From: RYN-122 sp963761655
Lineage (GTDB): Bacteria > Actinomycetota > Actinomycetes > Mycobacteriales > SCTD01
DNA: 64,000 bases
Assembly (NCBI GenBank): GCA_963761655.1
Contig: CAVXHI010000001.1
Span: 372,001-436,000, forward strand
Reading direction: 5' to 3'
The stretch's first letter is position 1, and each line of letters opens with the position of its first letter. The translations under genes and the position numbers were made by a program. Below are positions 16,732-25,776 of this stretch, piece after piece. Under the pieces are notes generated by a model. The model was given only the letters and a program-made list of their open reading frames with translations. It was not told where the DNA came from and made no database searches.

Positions 16732-17950
16732 CGGCGGACGGGACCAGTCCGGGACGCATGCCGCTGGCGAGCGGCTCGACGTAGCGGCGGATCGCGAGCG
16801 CGGCCGACGCCCCCTCCCCGGACGCGCTGGCGGCCTGCTTCGTCGAGCCGCTGCGGACGTCGCCGGCGACGAAGACGCCCGGCACGCTGGTCTGCATGCC
16901 CAGGTCGGCGACGACGAAGCCGGCGGCGTCGAGCTCGACGAGGTCGGCGACGAGGTCGTTGTTCGGCGACAGCCCGATGAACACGAACGCGCCGTCGGCG
17001 GGCACCTGCTCGGTGGCGCCGTCGCGCTGCACCTCGAGGGCGACGAGCTTGCCGGCGTCGTCGGTGACGAAGCCCGTGGGCGTCGCGCTGGTCAGCACGG
17101 TGATGCGCGGGTCCTCGGTCAGCTTCTGCACGACGACCTTGCTGGCCGACATCGCGGCGTCGCGTGTGACGACGGTGACCGAGCGGGCGAACTTCGTGAG
17201 GAAGACGCTCTCCTCGCCGGCGCTGTTGCCGCCGCCGATCACCACGACGTCCTTGCCGCGGTAGAAGGGACCGTCGCAGGTGGCGCAGAAGTGGACGCCC
17301 GCGCCGATCAGGTCGTCCTCGCCGGGGATGCCGAGCCGTCGGTAGGTCGAGCCCATGGTCAGCAGGACGGCGAAGGAGGTGACGCTGCGGCCGTCGCCCG
17401 TCTCGACCATCCGGTAGGCGCCCTCGGCCGTGACGGCCGTGACCTCCTGCGCCGGCAGGACCTCGACGCCGAACCGCTCGGCCTGGGCGCGCAGCCGGTC
17501 GGCGAGCTCCGAGCCGGTGACGCCCTCGGGGAAGCCCGGGAAGTTGTCCAGCCGCTCGGTGACGCCGGCCTGCCCGCCGACCCCGCCCCGCTCGATCACC
17601 AGCACGGCCATGCCCTCGCGCGCGGCGTAGAGGGCGGCGGTGAGCCCGGCCGGCCCGGAGCCGACGACGACGAGGTCGTAGAAGGCGTTCTTCGCGGCCG
17701 TCTGCAGACCGAGCTTCGCGGCGAGCTCGGCGTTGCTCGGCTCGACCAGCACGCTGCCGTCGTCGAAGACGATCGTCGGGATGATGTCCTTGCCGTCGTT
17801 GTGGCCCTGCACCACGGCGCGACCTGCTCGGCCGGACTCGGTGTCCGCGTCGACGTCGACGTAGTCGTAGTGCACGCGCTGCTCGCCGAGGAACTGCTTG
17901 CTGCGCTTGCAGTCGGAGCACCAGCCGGTGCCGTACAGGGTGATGGTCAT
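16718..17950 (-). CDS. Glutaredoxin/mycoredoxin domain fused to thioredoxin reductase
   Basis: 410 residues from ATG 17950 (17959 possible). Residues 1-85 are a glutaredoxin-like domain with the redox motif C11-S-D-C14 in YGTGWCSDCKRSK. Residues 90-400 are a low-molecular-weight thioredoxin reductase: FAD motif VVGSGPAGL near 95-103, active-site CATC at 222-225, NADPH motif GGGNSAGE at 239-246, and C-terminal GVFVAGDVR. FAD and NADPH would reduce the CATC pair and then either the fused domain or a separate partner. mshD lies 0.8 kb away, so a role in mycothiol-linked disulfide reduction is reasonable but inferred. Confidence 0.9.
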   Translation of the reverse strand: MTITLYGTGWCSDCKRSKQFLGEQRVHYDYVDVDADTESGRAGRAVVQGHNDGKDIIPTIVFDDGSVLVEPSNAELAAKLGLQTAAKNAFYDLVVVGSGPAGLTAALYAAREGMAVLVIERGGVGGQAGVTERLDNFPGFPEGVTGSELADRLRAQAERFGVEVLPAQEVTAVTAEGAYRMVETGDGRSVTSFAVLLTMGSTYRRLGIPGEDDLIGAGVHFCATCDGPFYRGKDVVVIGGGNSAGEESVFLTKFARSVTVVTRDAAMSASKVVVQKLTEDPRITVLTSATPTGFVTDDAGKLVALEVQRDGATEQVPADGAFVFIGLSPNNDLVADLVELDAAGFVVADLGMQTSVPGVFVAGDVRSGSTKQAASASGEGASAALAIRRYVEPLASGMRPGLVPSAGASV

Positions 17951-18051
17951 GCGGGGCATGGTGCCCTGCGCGCGTGACATCCGGGCGACGCCTCGGCAGA
18001 CTCCGCCCGGGCAGCGGCCGACGAGCGGGTGCGGCAGGACAGGAGTCGACG

Positions 18052-18290
18052 GTGGGCATCGACCTGTCCGGCTTCACCGTCTCGGTCGAACAGGTCGTCC
18101 CCGCACCGGCGGAGGCGGTCTGGGCGGTGGTCGGCGACCTGCCCGGCATGGCCGCGCGGAGTCCGGAGGTCGCGTCGCTCGCCTGGGACGACGAGGCGCA
18201 GACGACCTTCACCGCGACGAACGCCCGCGGCGGGGCCGCGTCCACCGGCCCGCCTCCGCCGCAGGTCCTCCGTGGCGACGCGCAAGCGCG
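18052..18290 (+). pseudogene. SRPBCC-family protein, C-terminally truncated
   Basis: From GTG 18052 (AGGAG six bases upstream) the product starts like a polyketide-cyclase/START-fold protein: VEQVVPAPAEAVWAVVGDLPGM and FTATNARG. The family-like sequence stops after about 65 residues where the frame runs into the convergent phosphoesterase gene. The normal length is about 140 residues, so more than half is missing. Confidence 0.6.
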
Positions 18291-21023
18291 TCAGTCGTCG
18301 TCGCCGCCGGGGGCCACGGTGAGCCCGTCGCGGAGCGGTCGGCAGGCGCACGGCTCGCCCTTCGCCCAGGCCGTCAGTGCCTCCTCGCGGATGCCCCCGC
18401 GGCTGCGGAGCGCTTCGAGCAGCGGGGCCGGGACGGGCTCGCCCGGCCGGGTCGCCTCCCACACCTGGGCCTCGAGCACGGGCCCGGCGACGTCGAACCG
18501 GGACAGGTCCAGCGGCACCGAGGAGGCCGTCCCGGCGGCAGCGGGCGGGTTCACGGCGTCGAGCGGGTAGGTCGGGGTGACCGCCGTGTAGGTCCGGAGG
18601 TCGGGCGTGCTCCGGAAGAGCTCGTACGGCACCGCGGCGTACTGCGTGTACGACGAGATCGGGTCGAGGCCGAGGACCAGCTCGATGGTCCTCAGCACGG
18701 ACGCCTGGTCGAGGTGGACCTTGCTCAGGACGCCCTTCCTCACGTACGGCCCGGCGGCCAGCAGGACGTTGCGGTGGCCGTCGCGGTGGTCCAGCCCGTC
18801 CTGGCTGTCGTCCTCGACGACGAGCACGAGCGTGCTTCTCCAGACGCTGCTGTGCGACAGGAAGTCGACGAGCTTCCCGACGGCGAGGTCGTTCGTGGCG
18901 ACGTGCGCCTGCGGGGTCTTGTCGCCTGCCCTGGTGCCGTCGGTGTGGTCGTTGCCGAGGACGGCGTACGTCAGCTGCGGCATCTGCCCGGCAGCGATGA
19001 GCGGCGTGAGGGTCCGCTCGATGTCGGCCTCCTTGTCGGTGTCGGCCACCGACGTGAGGGTCAGGTTCGCGCCCAGGTTCGGTGAGAAGCCTGCGACGGA
19101 GGCGGCGTCGTACAGGCCCCCCGGCGTCTGGCAGGTGGAGCCGGGCGCCGGCGTGGCTGTGGGCGCCTGGGCGGTCTGCAGCCCGGTGAGCTCGCCGAAG
19201 TTGCGGAACGTCACGCCCTGCCGGGCGGCCTGCTGGAACTGCGCTCCGCACCGCGGGTACCCGATCGCGAAGGTCGGGTCGTACGGGTGCTGGCGCTCCG
19301 AGTAGTAGTGCAGGTAGCTCTTCTCGGTGTAGTCCGTGCTGACGCCCTCGGCGGTCCAGTGGTGGCCCTGGATGCTCGCCTCGCCGTCGCTGTAGAAGTT
19401 CTGCGACAGTCCGAACTGGCGGGCCAGCGCGTGCGCGTTCGGGGTCACCGTGCGGCCCCTGCTGTCCTTCTCGCCGAACTGCGTGTACGCGGGCTCGACG
19501 TCCGCCCCACCGGTCAGGTCGCCGAACACCTGGTCGAACGTCCGGTTCTCCCGCACCACGAGGACCACGTGCTCGATCGGGCTGTCTCCGCGGTGCGCGA
19601 CCGTGGGGATCGGGGAGTCGGCGGGCCGCGACCGGTTCGAGCGCGTCGGCCAGGTCAGGTAGGCGCGCGCGTCCGCGGTGTACTGCGCCAGCCGCTTGCC
19701 GGTCGGTCGCGGGAGCGACTGCAGCAGCCCCGAGCGCTTGTTGACGATGTACTGCTTGTCGCTGGTGATGGGCGCGCCCCCGAGCCCCTTCGCGGAGGCG
19801 ACCAGCAGGGTGCCGTCCTTGCGCGTCGCCACCGCCGTCGGGTACGCGCCGGTGGGCACCGCGCCGACGTACCGCAGCCTCGCGGCGTCGTAGCGGGTCG
19901 GGCCCGGGGTTCCGGTGTCGAAGACGGCGACGGCGTCGTCGCCGGCCATGCTCACGTAGACCCGGCCGTGCCGGTCGTCGACCGTGACCGCGTTCGGGGT
20001 GCTCCCGTTCGCCTCGCCCGCGATCAGGTGCGTCGAGAGCCGGCCCACCGACGTCGGGACCGGGCCGCTGACGTCGAGGACCGAGAGGCTGTCGTCGTTG
20101 GCGTTGGCGACCAGGAGGTCCGACCCCCCACCGGTGAGCGCGAGAGCGACGGGGTGGTCACCGACGGGCGTGGTCGCGACGACGGCCCCGGTCGTCGTGT
20201 CCAGGCTGACGACCTGGTTGAGCCCGAGCAGGGCGACGTAAGCCGTCTGGCCGCCGGGACGCACGACGACGGCGCCGGGGTAGGCGCTGCCGGCCGGGCC
20301 GAAGCCGCCCAGGGGCGTCTCCCACAGCAGGGAGCCGTCGACCGTGGACAGGGCAGCGACGGTGGAGCCCTGCTCGTTCGTCACGATGACGGCCGACCCG
20401 TCCGGGAGAGCCGCCACGCCCTTGCTGTAGCTGGCGACGTCGCCGACCATCGGGGCGCTGCCGGGGATGCCGCCGTTGGCCGAGCCCGGCACCGTCGGGG
20501 CGCCGGCACGCAGCGAGCTCTTGAGTCGGCGGACCAGCCGCAGCCGGCGGGTGGCTCCTGCGCCGGTCACGGCGTAGTCGTAGACCTGGTTGTTGCCGCC
20601 ACCGGTCGCGTACAGGTGCTTGCCGTCGCGGCTGAAGGCGACGCCGCCCTCGTAGAACGTCGGCGCGGGCGCCTCGCGGTCGCGGACGGTCTGCACGACC
20701 CGGCCGCTGTCCAGGTCGACGACCTGCAGCGACTCGTCGCTCTGCTCCTCGGCCCCGGAGCCCTGCCCGCTGTTGGCGAGCACCCCGGTCTTCCCGTCCG
20801 GGCTGAGCACCAGGGCCACCGGGAAGTCACCGGTCGTGGTCCGTCGTCCGACGGGCTTCACCAGCCGGCCGTTCGGCAGGGACGTGCCCTCGGCGTACGT
20901 GCCCGTGGGGCTCGTGGGGGTCAGCCGGGGCAGGGGTGTGGCGCCTGCGGTGAGGACGAGCCCGGCGAGGCCGGCGGTGACGGCGGAGCCGAGCGACAGG
21001 CGGCGGACGGTGGAGCGCTGCAC
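18291..21023 (-). CDS. Bifunctional YncE-like beta-propeller / phosphoesterase
   Basis: 910 residues with a signal peptide. The first half (about 60-440) has repeated propeller blades of the YncE/YVTN type, such as LVANANDDSLSVLDVSG and VAVFDTGT. The second half is a type C phosphoesterase/alkaline-phosphatase-fold domain with VVRENRTFDQVFGDLTGG and VVEDDSQDGLDHRDGHR metal-ligand motifs. It is secreted and probably releases phosphate from organic esters. A PHO-type half-site precedes it at 21070-21080. It stands beside two other extracellular phosphate-releasing enzymes, supporting a shared starvation response. Confidence 0.88.
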   Translation of the reverse strand: MQRSTVRRLSLGSAVTAGLAGLVLTAGATPLPRLTPTSPTGTYAEGTSLPNGRLVKPVGRRTTTGDFPVALVLSPDGKTGVLANSGQGSGAEEQSDESLQVVDLDSGRVVQTVRDREAPAPTFYEGGVAFSRDGKHLYATGGGNNQVYDYAVTGAGATRRLRLVRRLKSSLRAGAPTVPGSANGGIPGSAPMVGDVASYSKGVAALPDGSAVIVTNEQGSTVAALSTVDGSLLWETPLGGFGPAGSAYPGAVVVRPGGQTAYVALLGLNQVVSLDTTTGAVVATTPVGDHPVALALTGGGSDLLVANANDDSLSVLDVSGPVPTSVGRLSTHLIAGEANGSTPNAVTVDDRHGRVYVSMAGDDAVAVFDTGTPGPTRYDAARLRYVGAVPTGAYPTAVATRKDGTLLVASAKGLGGAPITSDKQYIVNKRSGLLQSLPRPTGKRLAQYTADARAYLTWPTRSNRSRPADSPIPTVAHRGDSPIEHVVLVVRENRTFDQVFGDLTGGADVEPAYTQFGEKDSRGRTVTPNAHALARQFGLSQNFYSDGEASIQGHHWTAEGVSTDYTEKSYLHYYSERQHPYDPTFAIGYPRCGAQFQQAARQGVTFRNFGELTGLQTAQAPTATPAPGSTCQTPGGLYDAASVAGFSPNLGANLTLTSVADTDKEADIERTLTPLIAAGQMPQLTYAVLGNDHTDGTRAGDKTPQAHVATNDLAVGKLVDFLSHSSVWRSTLVLVVEDDSQDGLDHRDGHRNVLLAAGPYVRKGVLSKVHLDQASVLRTIELVLGLDPISSYTQYAAVPYELFRSTPDLRTYTAVTPTYPLDAVNPPAAAGTASSVPLDLSRFDVAGPVLEAQVWEATRPGEPVPAPLLEALRSRGGIREEALTAWAKGEPCACRPLRDGLTVAPGGDDD

Positions 21024-21069
21024 GGGAGTCCCTGGTGGCGTGGAGGCGGAGGAGGGCCAGCACAGCCGC

Positions 21070-21080
21070 TGCAGGTGAAC
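21070..21080 (-). promoter_or_regulatory. PHO-box half-site upstream of the YncE/phosphoesterase
   Basis: GTTCACCTGCA on the minus strand matches one 11-bp PhoP unit. The flanking units are poor, so this is a weaker site than that of pstS. It lies 47 bp before the start codon. Confidence 0.5.
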
Positions 21081-21159
21081 AGCGGGCGACGACGGCCTGT
21101 CAGACGGTGCGGGACGGGAGTGACCTTGTCCACGGAGGTCGGGGTGGGCTGCCCGACGC

Positions 21160-21628
21160 CTACTCGTTGACGAGGACCGGCACGGACAGGACGGCGCTCG
21201 CGACCCGGGCCGACCAGGCCCGGTCTGCGGGCACGACGAGGTCGAGCGGCTGCCCGGGCGTGCCGTGCATCTCCTCGTCGCTGTGCTCGGCCCGGCCGCT
21301 GCCGAGCAGGCGGCCGGCGCCGTCGTAGAAGTCCGCCACCAGCTCCAGCGCGAGGACGTCGCTGACGTCGGACGTGACGTCGACCCGGGTGTGCACGCCG
21401 TCCGCGGCGAGCGTGGTGCCGGTCAGGCCGAAGCGGTCGTCGAACGGTCCGGCCTTCCGGGCGACCGTCCCGCGGGGGACCGGGGAGGCCAGCGCCGTCG
21501 GGGCGGGGGGTGCTCCGGGACCGGGGGCGAGAGTGGCTGCGGCGGGCGCTCGCGGCGGCGGGGGCGGCGTCGTCGGAGCAGGCCGTCAGGGGGAGCAGGA
21601 GCAGCAGGAGCAGCGCGGCGCGGCGCAC
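21160..21628 (-). pseudogene. Small secreted lipoprotein (one frameshift)
   Basis: GTG 21628 opens a signal peptide with lipobox LTAC. After a one-base shift near 21545 the reading continues as an Ala/Pro-rich linker, then a short beta-sandwich domain (KAGPFDDRFGLTGTTL, later DVLALELVADFYDGAGRLLG). The fold resembles small FxLYD-like domains. It lies between two phosphatases and may belong to the same regulon; function unknown. Confidence 0.55.
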
Positions 21629-21694
21629 GGGAGGGCCTTTCGGAGGAGGAGGGGGTGGGCCGCCCGGGGTCAGGGGGCGGCCCACGACGGAGAC

Positions 21695-23533
21695 CTAGCC
21701 GGCGTAGCCGGTGAGCGGCGGGCTGGTCGTCTCGGCGCTGACGCCGTCGACCGGGCTGACGCGCACCGTGAAGGTCGGGGCGGTGCCCTTCTTGAACACG
21801 AAGGTCGCGGGCGTCACGGTGGTGCGGCCGCTGCCGTCGAGCTTCAGGCGCCGGACGAACCGGTACGTCCCCTTGTCGAGGAAGAACACGTCGACCCGGG
21901 CGCCCGGCTGGGCGGCGTCGACGTCGTTGAGGGCGACGACGACCTTGCCGTTCCCGCGGCCCTGGACGATGGTCCGGAACGCGAGCTGCTTCTTCGGGGT
22001 CGGCGTGGGGGAGGCGACCGGGTCCTTCGCGCCGAGCGCGCGCAGGCTGTCGTGCATCTTGCGGTACAGGTCGGTGTTGTCCTGCGAGGCGGCGTACTGG
22101 GCCGCACCCGGGCCGGTCGCGAAGATGTTCACGTCCGCGCCGGTGTGGTTGCCCGACAGGTAGGTCAGCCAGAGGCTGTCGCGCGGGTCGCCGTCGGGGA
22201 GGTCGGCGGGGTCGTCCGCGGTGCGGAAGTAGGCGGGCGCGAAGTTGCCGGCGGCCGAGCCGGGGGCGTTGTTCGCGCCGGTGCTGCGGGCCGGGTCACG
22301 GGTCTGGCTGCCGCTGCGGACGGGGACGCTGTCGTTGGCGCGGTTGCCGCTGTCGACGTTGCCGGTGCCGGGGAAGTTGCGGGCCTCGGCGTTGGTGAAG
22401 GACCCCTTCTCGACGATGTTGAAGCCCGCGCACTCGTGGTCCGCCGTCGTCAGGACGAGGGTGTGGCCGTCCTGCCGCGCGAAGTCCATGGCGACCTTCA
22501 CGGCGTCGTCGAAGGCCTTGATCTCGCCGAGGGTCTGCGTCGCGTCGTTCGCGTGCGAGCGCTTGTCGATCAGCGCGCCCTCGACCTGCAGCAGGAAGCC
22601 CTTCGGGTCCTTGGTGTCGAGCAGGCTGATGGCCTTGGCGGTCATCTCGGCCAGCGTCGGCTCCTGCTGGGTCGCGACGGTGGCGGTCGCGGTGGAGGCC
22701 TTCGTCGTCTCGACGGTCATGTTGCCGCGGTTGAACAGGCCGATCACCTTGCCCGAGGTGACGCCGGCGAGCTCGCCCTTCGTGGCGACCCGCTGGGTCG
22801 CGGCCGTCTGCTGGCCCGCAGCCAGGGCGGGGTCGCCGTAGCTGCCGAGCACCGTGTAGCCCTGGGCCTGCAGGGCCTGGGCGTCGTCGGGCTCGAAGCG
22901 GGCCAGGCCGCCGCCCAGGACGACGTCGGCAGCGCCGTTGCGGGCGATCTGCTCGGCGACGGGGGTGATGAGCGTCGTGTCGGCGGGCACCGGGCGGGGC
23001 TTGCCGTCGGGGCCCGTGCCGAGGCAGGTGGCGTCGGAGTAGACAGGGCCCTGGCAGCCGCGCAGCAGCACGTGGCTGACCATGCCGGCCGGGGTCGCGT
23101 CGGTGATCTCGGCCGTGGAGACGTCGCCGGTGCGCATGCCCGCGCCCTTGGCCTGCTCCATGAGGGTCGGGACGCGCTTGCCGAAGGCGTCGACGCCGAG
23201 AGCGGCGTTGTAGGTCTTCACGCCCGAGCTCCAGGCGGTGGCCGACGACGCCGAGTCGGTGACGAGGGCGGGCTGGTTCGTCCCCTCCTCGACCGCGTAC
23301 GTCGAGACCTTGCCGACGGCGTCGGACCTCTCCATGTTGAGCTTGCCGGCGGCGCCGTAGAAGCGCTCGCGCCCGGCCGTGATGTGGGTGACGCCCATGC
23401 CGTCGCCGAGCATGTAGATGATGTTGGTGACGGCGACGGGCTGGGCGGTCTGGGCCAGGGCGGCCGGCGCGACGGCGCCGACCAGGGTGGCGCAGGCGGC
23501 GGTCAGGACCGCGGCGCGCAGGGGAGTTCGCAA
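21695..23533 (-). CDS. phoA: Secreted alkaline phosphatase, PhoA family
   Basis: 612 residues with signal peptide. Metal motif MLGDGMGVTHI at 41-51, nucleophile Ser94 in TDSASSATAW, LQVEGALIDKRSH and TTADHECAGF carry the zinc and magnesium ligands of the PhoA superfamily. The C-terminal 90 residues (from about 520) form an extra Pro/Thr-linked beta domain. It hydrolyses phosphomonoesters outside the cell. A good PHO box lies 76-97 bp upstream. Confidence 0.93.
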   Translation of the reverse strand: MRTPLRAAVLTAACATLVGAVAPAALAQTAQPVAVTNIIYMLGDGMGVTHITAGRERFYGAAGKLNMERSDAVGKVSTYAVEEGTNQPALVTDSASSATAWSSGVKTYNAALGVDAFGKRVPTLMEQAKGAGMRTGDVSTAEITDATPAGMVSHVLLRGCQGPVYSDATCLGTGPDGKPRPVPADTTLITPVAEQIARNGAADVVLGGGLARFEPDDAQALQAQGYTVLGSYGDPALAAGQQTAATQRVATKGELAGVTSGKVIGLFNRGNMTVETTKASTATATVATQQEPTLAEMTAKAISLLDTKDPKGFLLQVEGALIDKRSHANDATQTLGEIKAFDDAVKVAMDFARQDGHTLVLTTADHECAGFNIVEKGSFTNAEARNFPGTGNVDSGNRANDSVPVRSGSQTRDPARSTGANNAPGSAAGNFAPAYFRTADDPADLPDGDPRDSLWLTYLSGNHTGADVNIFATGPGAAQYAASQDNTDLYRKMHDSLRALGAKDPVASPTPTPKKQLAFRTIVQGRGNGKVVVALNDVDAAQPGARVDVFFLDKGTYRFVRRLKLDGSGRTTVTPATFVFKKGTAPTFTVRVSPVDGVSAETTSPPLTGYAG

Positions 23534-23608
23534 GATGTCCTCCGGGTCGGCCCGGGAGTGCCCCGGGGGAGCCGGACGCTAGGGACGGGCGCCCTCCGGC
23601 CGCCGTCG

Positions 23609-23630
23609 GCCAGGTGAACGGCAGGCCAAC
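23609..23630 (-). promoter_or_regulatory. PHO box upstream of alkaline phosphatase
   Basis: Minus-strand units GTTGGCCTGCC and GTTCACCTGGC are adjacent 11-bp repeats. The second matches the consensus, the first is degenerate. Confidence 0.65.
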
Positions 23631-23671
23631 GCTGGCCCACCACCTGCCGACGGCGACCGTCGTGCGCTCCG

Positions 23672-24760
23672 CTAGCTGCCGTCGCGGGCCTGCCGGGCGA
23701 GGTCGGGCTGGTCGGAGAAGATCCCGTCGATGCCGGTGCCGAGCAGGTCGCGGAGCTCGGAGAGGACGTCGCCGTAGGCGTTCGGGTCGGTGCCCCGCCG
23801 GTACTGCGCGGGCAGGAACTGGTTCTCGGCCCGGACGGTGTACGGCACGACCAGCAGGCCGGCCGCATGGGCGTCGCGGACGACGCTGCTCGGCGCACCC
23901 GAGGGACCGCCCGGGCTGGTGCGCGGGAAGACCTGCGCCTTGTCCGGGCCGAGGACGTCGGCGTAGGTGGCGATCCTGCGCAGGCCGGCCGGGGTCTGCA
24001 TCTGGGCGTAGGTCGTCCCGCCGCTGACGACGTGGTCGTACGGGCTGCCGGTCGTGCTGGTCAGCTGCACGAGGGGGACCTCCACGCCGGCGGCGTGCAG
24101 CTCGCGCAGGTTCCGCTCCTCGAACGACTGCAGGTAGACCGGGCTCTTCGCCTTGTCCAGGCCGGCGGCGTGCAGGTCGGCGAGCAGCGGCTCCTCGAGG
24201 CTGAGGCCGATCCCGTCGAAGTAGGTCGGGTGCTTCGTCTCGGGCGCCACGCCGATCGTGCGTCCGTACTTCCTGCTCGCGGCCTGCGCGTAGGCGAGGA
24301 CCTCGCGGAAGGTCGGCACCTGGTAGCGCCCGTCGAAGACCGTGTTCTCCTGCCGGACCAGCGGCAGCCGCTCCTTGGCCCGCAGCCTCCTCAGCTCGGC
24401 CAGCGTGAAGTCCTCGGTGAAGTAGCCGCCCTTGATCACGGTGCCGTCGACCGTCCTGGTGGCCGACCTCGACGGGAAGACGGTCGCGACGTCGGTCGTC
24501 CCGCTGATCTCGTTCTCGTGCCGGGCCACGAGGACGTGGTCCTTGGTCGACACGAGGTCGGGCTCGATGACGTCGGCGCCGAGGCGGACGGCGAGGTCGT
24601 AGGAGGCGAGCGTGTGCTCGGGGCGGTAGCCCGACGCGCCACGGTGGCCGAACACCAGCGGCGACGCCGTGGCCTTGGCGGAGGCACCGGTCGACAGGGC
24701 GGGCACGGCGAGGGCGGACGCGGCGAGCAGGGGCAGGACGAGCAGGGCGCGCAGGCGCAC
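23672..24760 (-). CDS. glpQ: Glycerophosphodiester phosphodiesterase
   Basis: 362 residues with signal peptide. Catalytic His-Arg in FGHRGASGYRPEHT (39-50), metal ligands Glu/Asp in VIEPDLV, and a TIM-barrel pattern ending with GIDGIFSDQPDLA. It cleaves glycerophosphodiesters from membrane lipid debris, releasing glycerol-3-phosphate. A possible single PHO unit (GGTCACCTGCA on the minus strand, 24799-24809) precedes it. Confidence 0.93.
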   Translation of the reverse strand: MRLRALLVLPLLAASALAVPALSTGASAKATASPLVFGHRGASGYRPEHTLASYDLAVRLGADVIEPDLVSTKDHVLVARHENEISGTTDVATVFPSRSATRTVDGTVIKGGYFTEDFTLAELRRLRAKERLPLVRQENTVFDGRYQVPTFREVLAYAQAASRKYGRTIGVAPETKHPTYFDGIGLSLEEPLLADLHAAGLDKAKSPVYLQSFEERNLRELHAAGVEVPLVQLTSTTGSPYDHVVSGGTTYAQMQTPAGLRRIATYADVLGPDKAQVFPRTSPGGPSGAPSSVVRDAHAAGLLVVPYTVRAENQFLPAQYRRGTDPNAYGDVLSELRDLLGTGIDGIFSDQPDLARQARDGS

Positions 24761-24843
24761 GAGGAGCTCCTGAGGTCGGGGAGCTCGACCTCACCGCCTG
24801 CAGGTGACCGGGACGCGTCCGGGACGGGGACGGGACGTGTCGG

Positions 24844-25629
24844 TCAGGAGCGCTGGCCCGCGGAGATCTGCGCGGCGGTGTCGCCGGACCCGAGCCGGCG
24901 GGCGATCCCCGCCACGAGGTCGGGGGCCAGGCCGTTGAGCTTCGCGGTCAGCCGGACCAGGGCGGGAGCGACGTCGACGTCGCCGAGGTCCTCGACGACG
25001 GCTCGGACGACGGCGGTCGCGACCTCCTCCGGCGAGCTCGTGCCGATGCCCTTCGGCGGTGTGGCGCCGGAGTCGGCGAACATCCCGGCGTCGCGGACGA
25101 AGCCCGGGTTGACCACGCTGAAGCCGATCCCGGTCCCGTGCATCTCGTCGCGCAGGCCCTGGGCGAACCCGCGCAGGCCGAACTTGGTGGCCGAGTAGAC
25201 CGAGGAGTGGGTGGTGGCGATCTTCCCGGAGATGGAGCCGACGTAGACGGCGTGGCCGCGGCCCCTGGCGGACCACCCGGGCAGCAGCGCGTGGGTCAGG
25301 ACCACGGGCGCGCGGAGGTTGACGTCGAGCGCGGCGTCGATCCCGGCGACGTCGAACCCGTCGAGCCGTCCCGACGCCGGCAGCGCGGCGTTCGCGACGA
25401 GGACGTCGACGTCGGCGCACTCGACGGACAGCCGGGCGACGTCGGCGGCGTCGCCGAGGTCGCAGACGACGACGCGGCCGCCGACCTCCTCGGCGAGCGG
25501 CTCGAGCACCTCGCGACGGCGCCCGGTGAGCACCAGCTGCACCTGCTCGCGGTGCAGGGCGCGCGCGATGGCGGCGCCGATGCCGCCGGTCGCACCGGTG
25601 ACGAGGACGGTCGTGCCGGCGATCTCCAT
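24844..25629 (-). CDS. SDR-family oxidoreductase
   Basis: 261 residues, classical SDR: TGATGGIG at about 11-18, VANAAL in place of the NNAG motif, active-site Ser in GSISGK, and YSATK. The NVNLRAPVVLTHALL helix is typical. Probably NADP-dependent because of TGRRREV after strand 2. The substrate is unknown. Divergent from the GGDEF gene. Confidence 0.88.
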   Translation of the reverse strand: MEIAGTTVLVTGATGGIGAAIARALHREQVQLVLTGRRREVLEPLAEEVGGRVVVCDLGDAADVARLSVECADVDVLVANAALPASGRLDGFDVAGIDAALDVNLRAPVVLTHALLPGWSARGRGHAVYVGSISGKIATTHSSVYSATKFGLRGFAQGLRDEMHGTGIGFSVVNPGFVRDAGMFADSGATPPKGIGTSSPEEVATAVVRAVVEDLGDVDVAPALVRLTAKLNGLAPDLVAGIARRLGSGDTAAQISAGQRS

Positions 25630-25776
25630 GGGCGGAGGCTAAGGGCTGACCAGGTCGGGAGGTCCTCCCAGCGGGTGGTCGCGACTGGTCCGTTGCCCGC
25701 GGATCTGCGCCGGAGGTCGTGCTCGGCCCCGGGTCGGCCGATGAGCGAGTGCACCCTCCACCCCTCAGGAGCCGTC

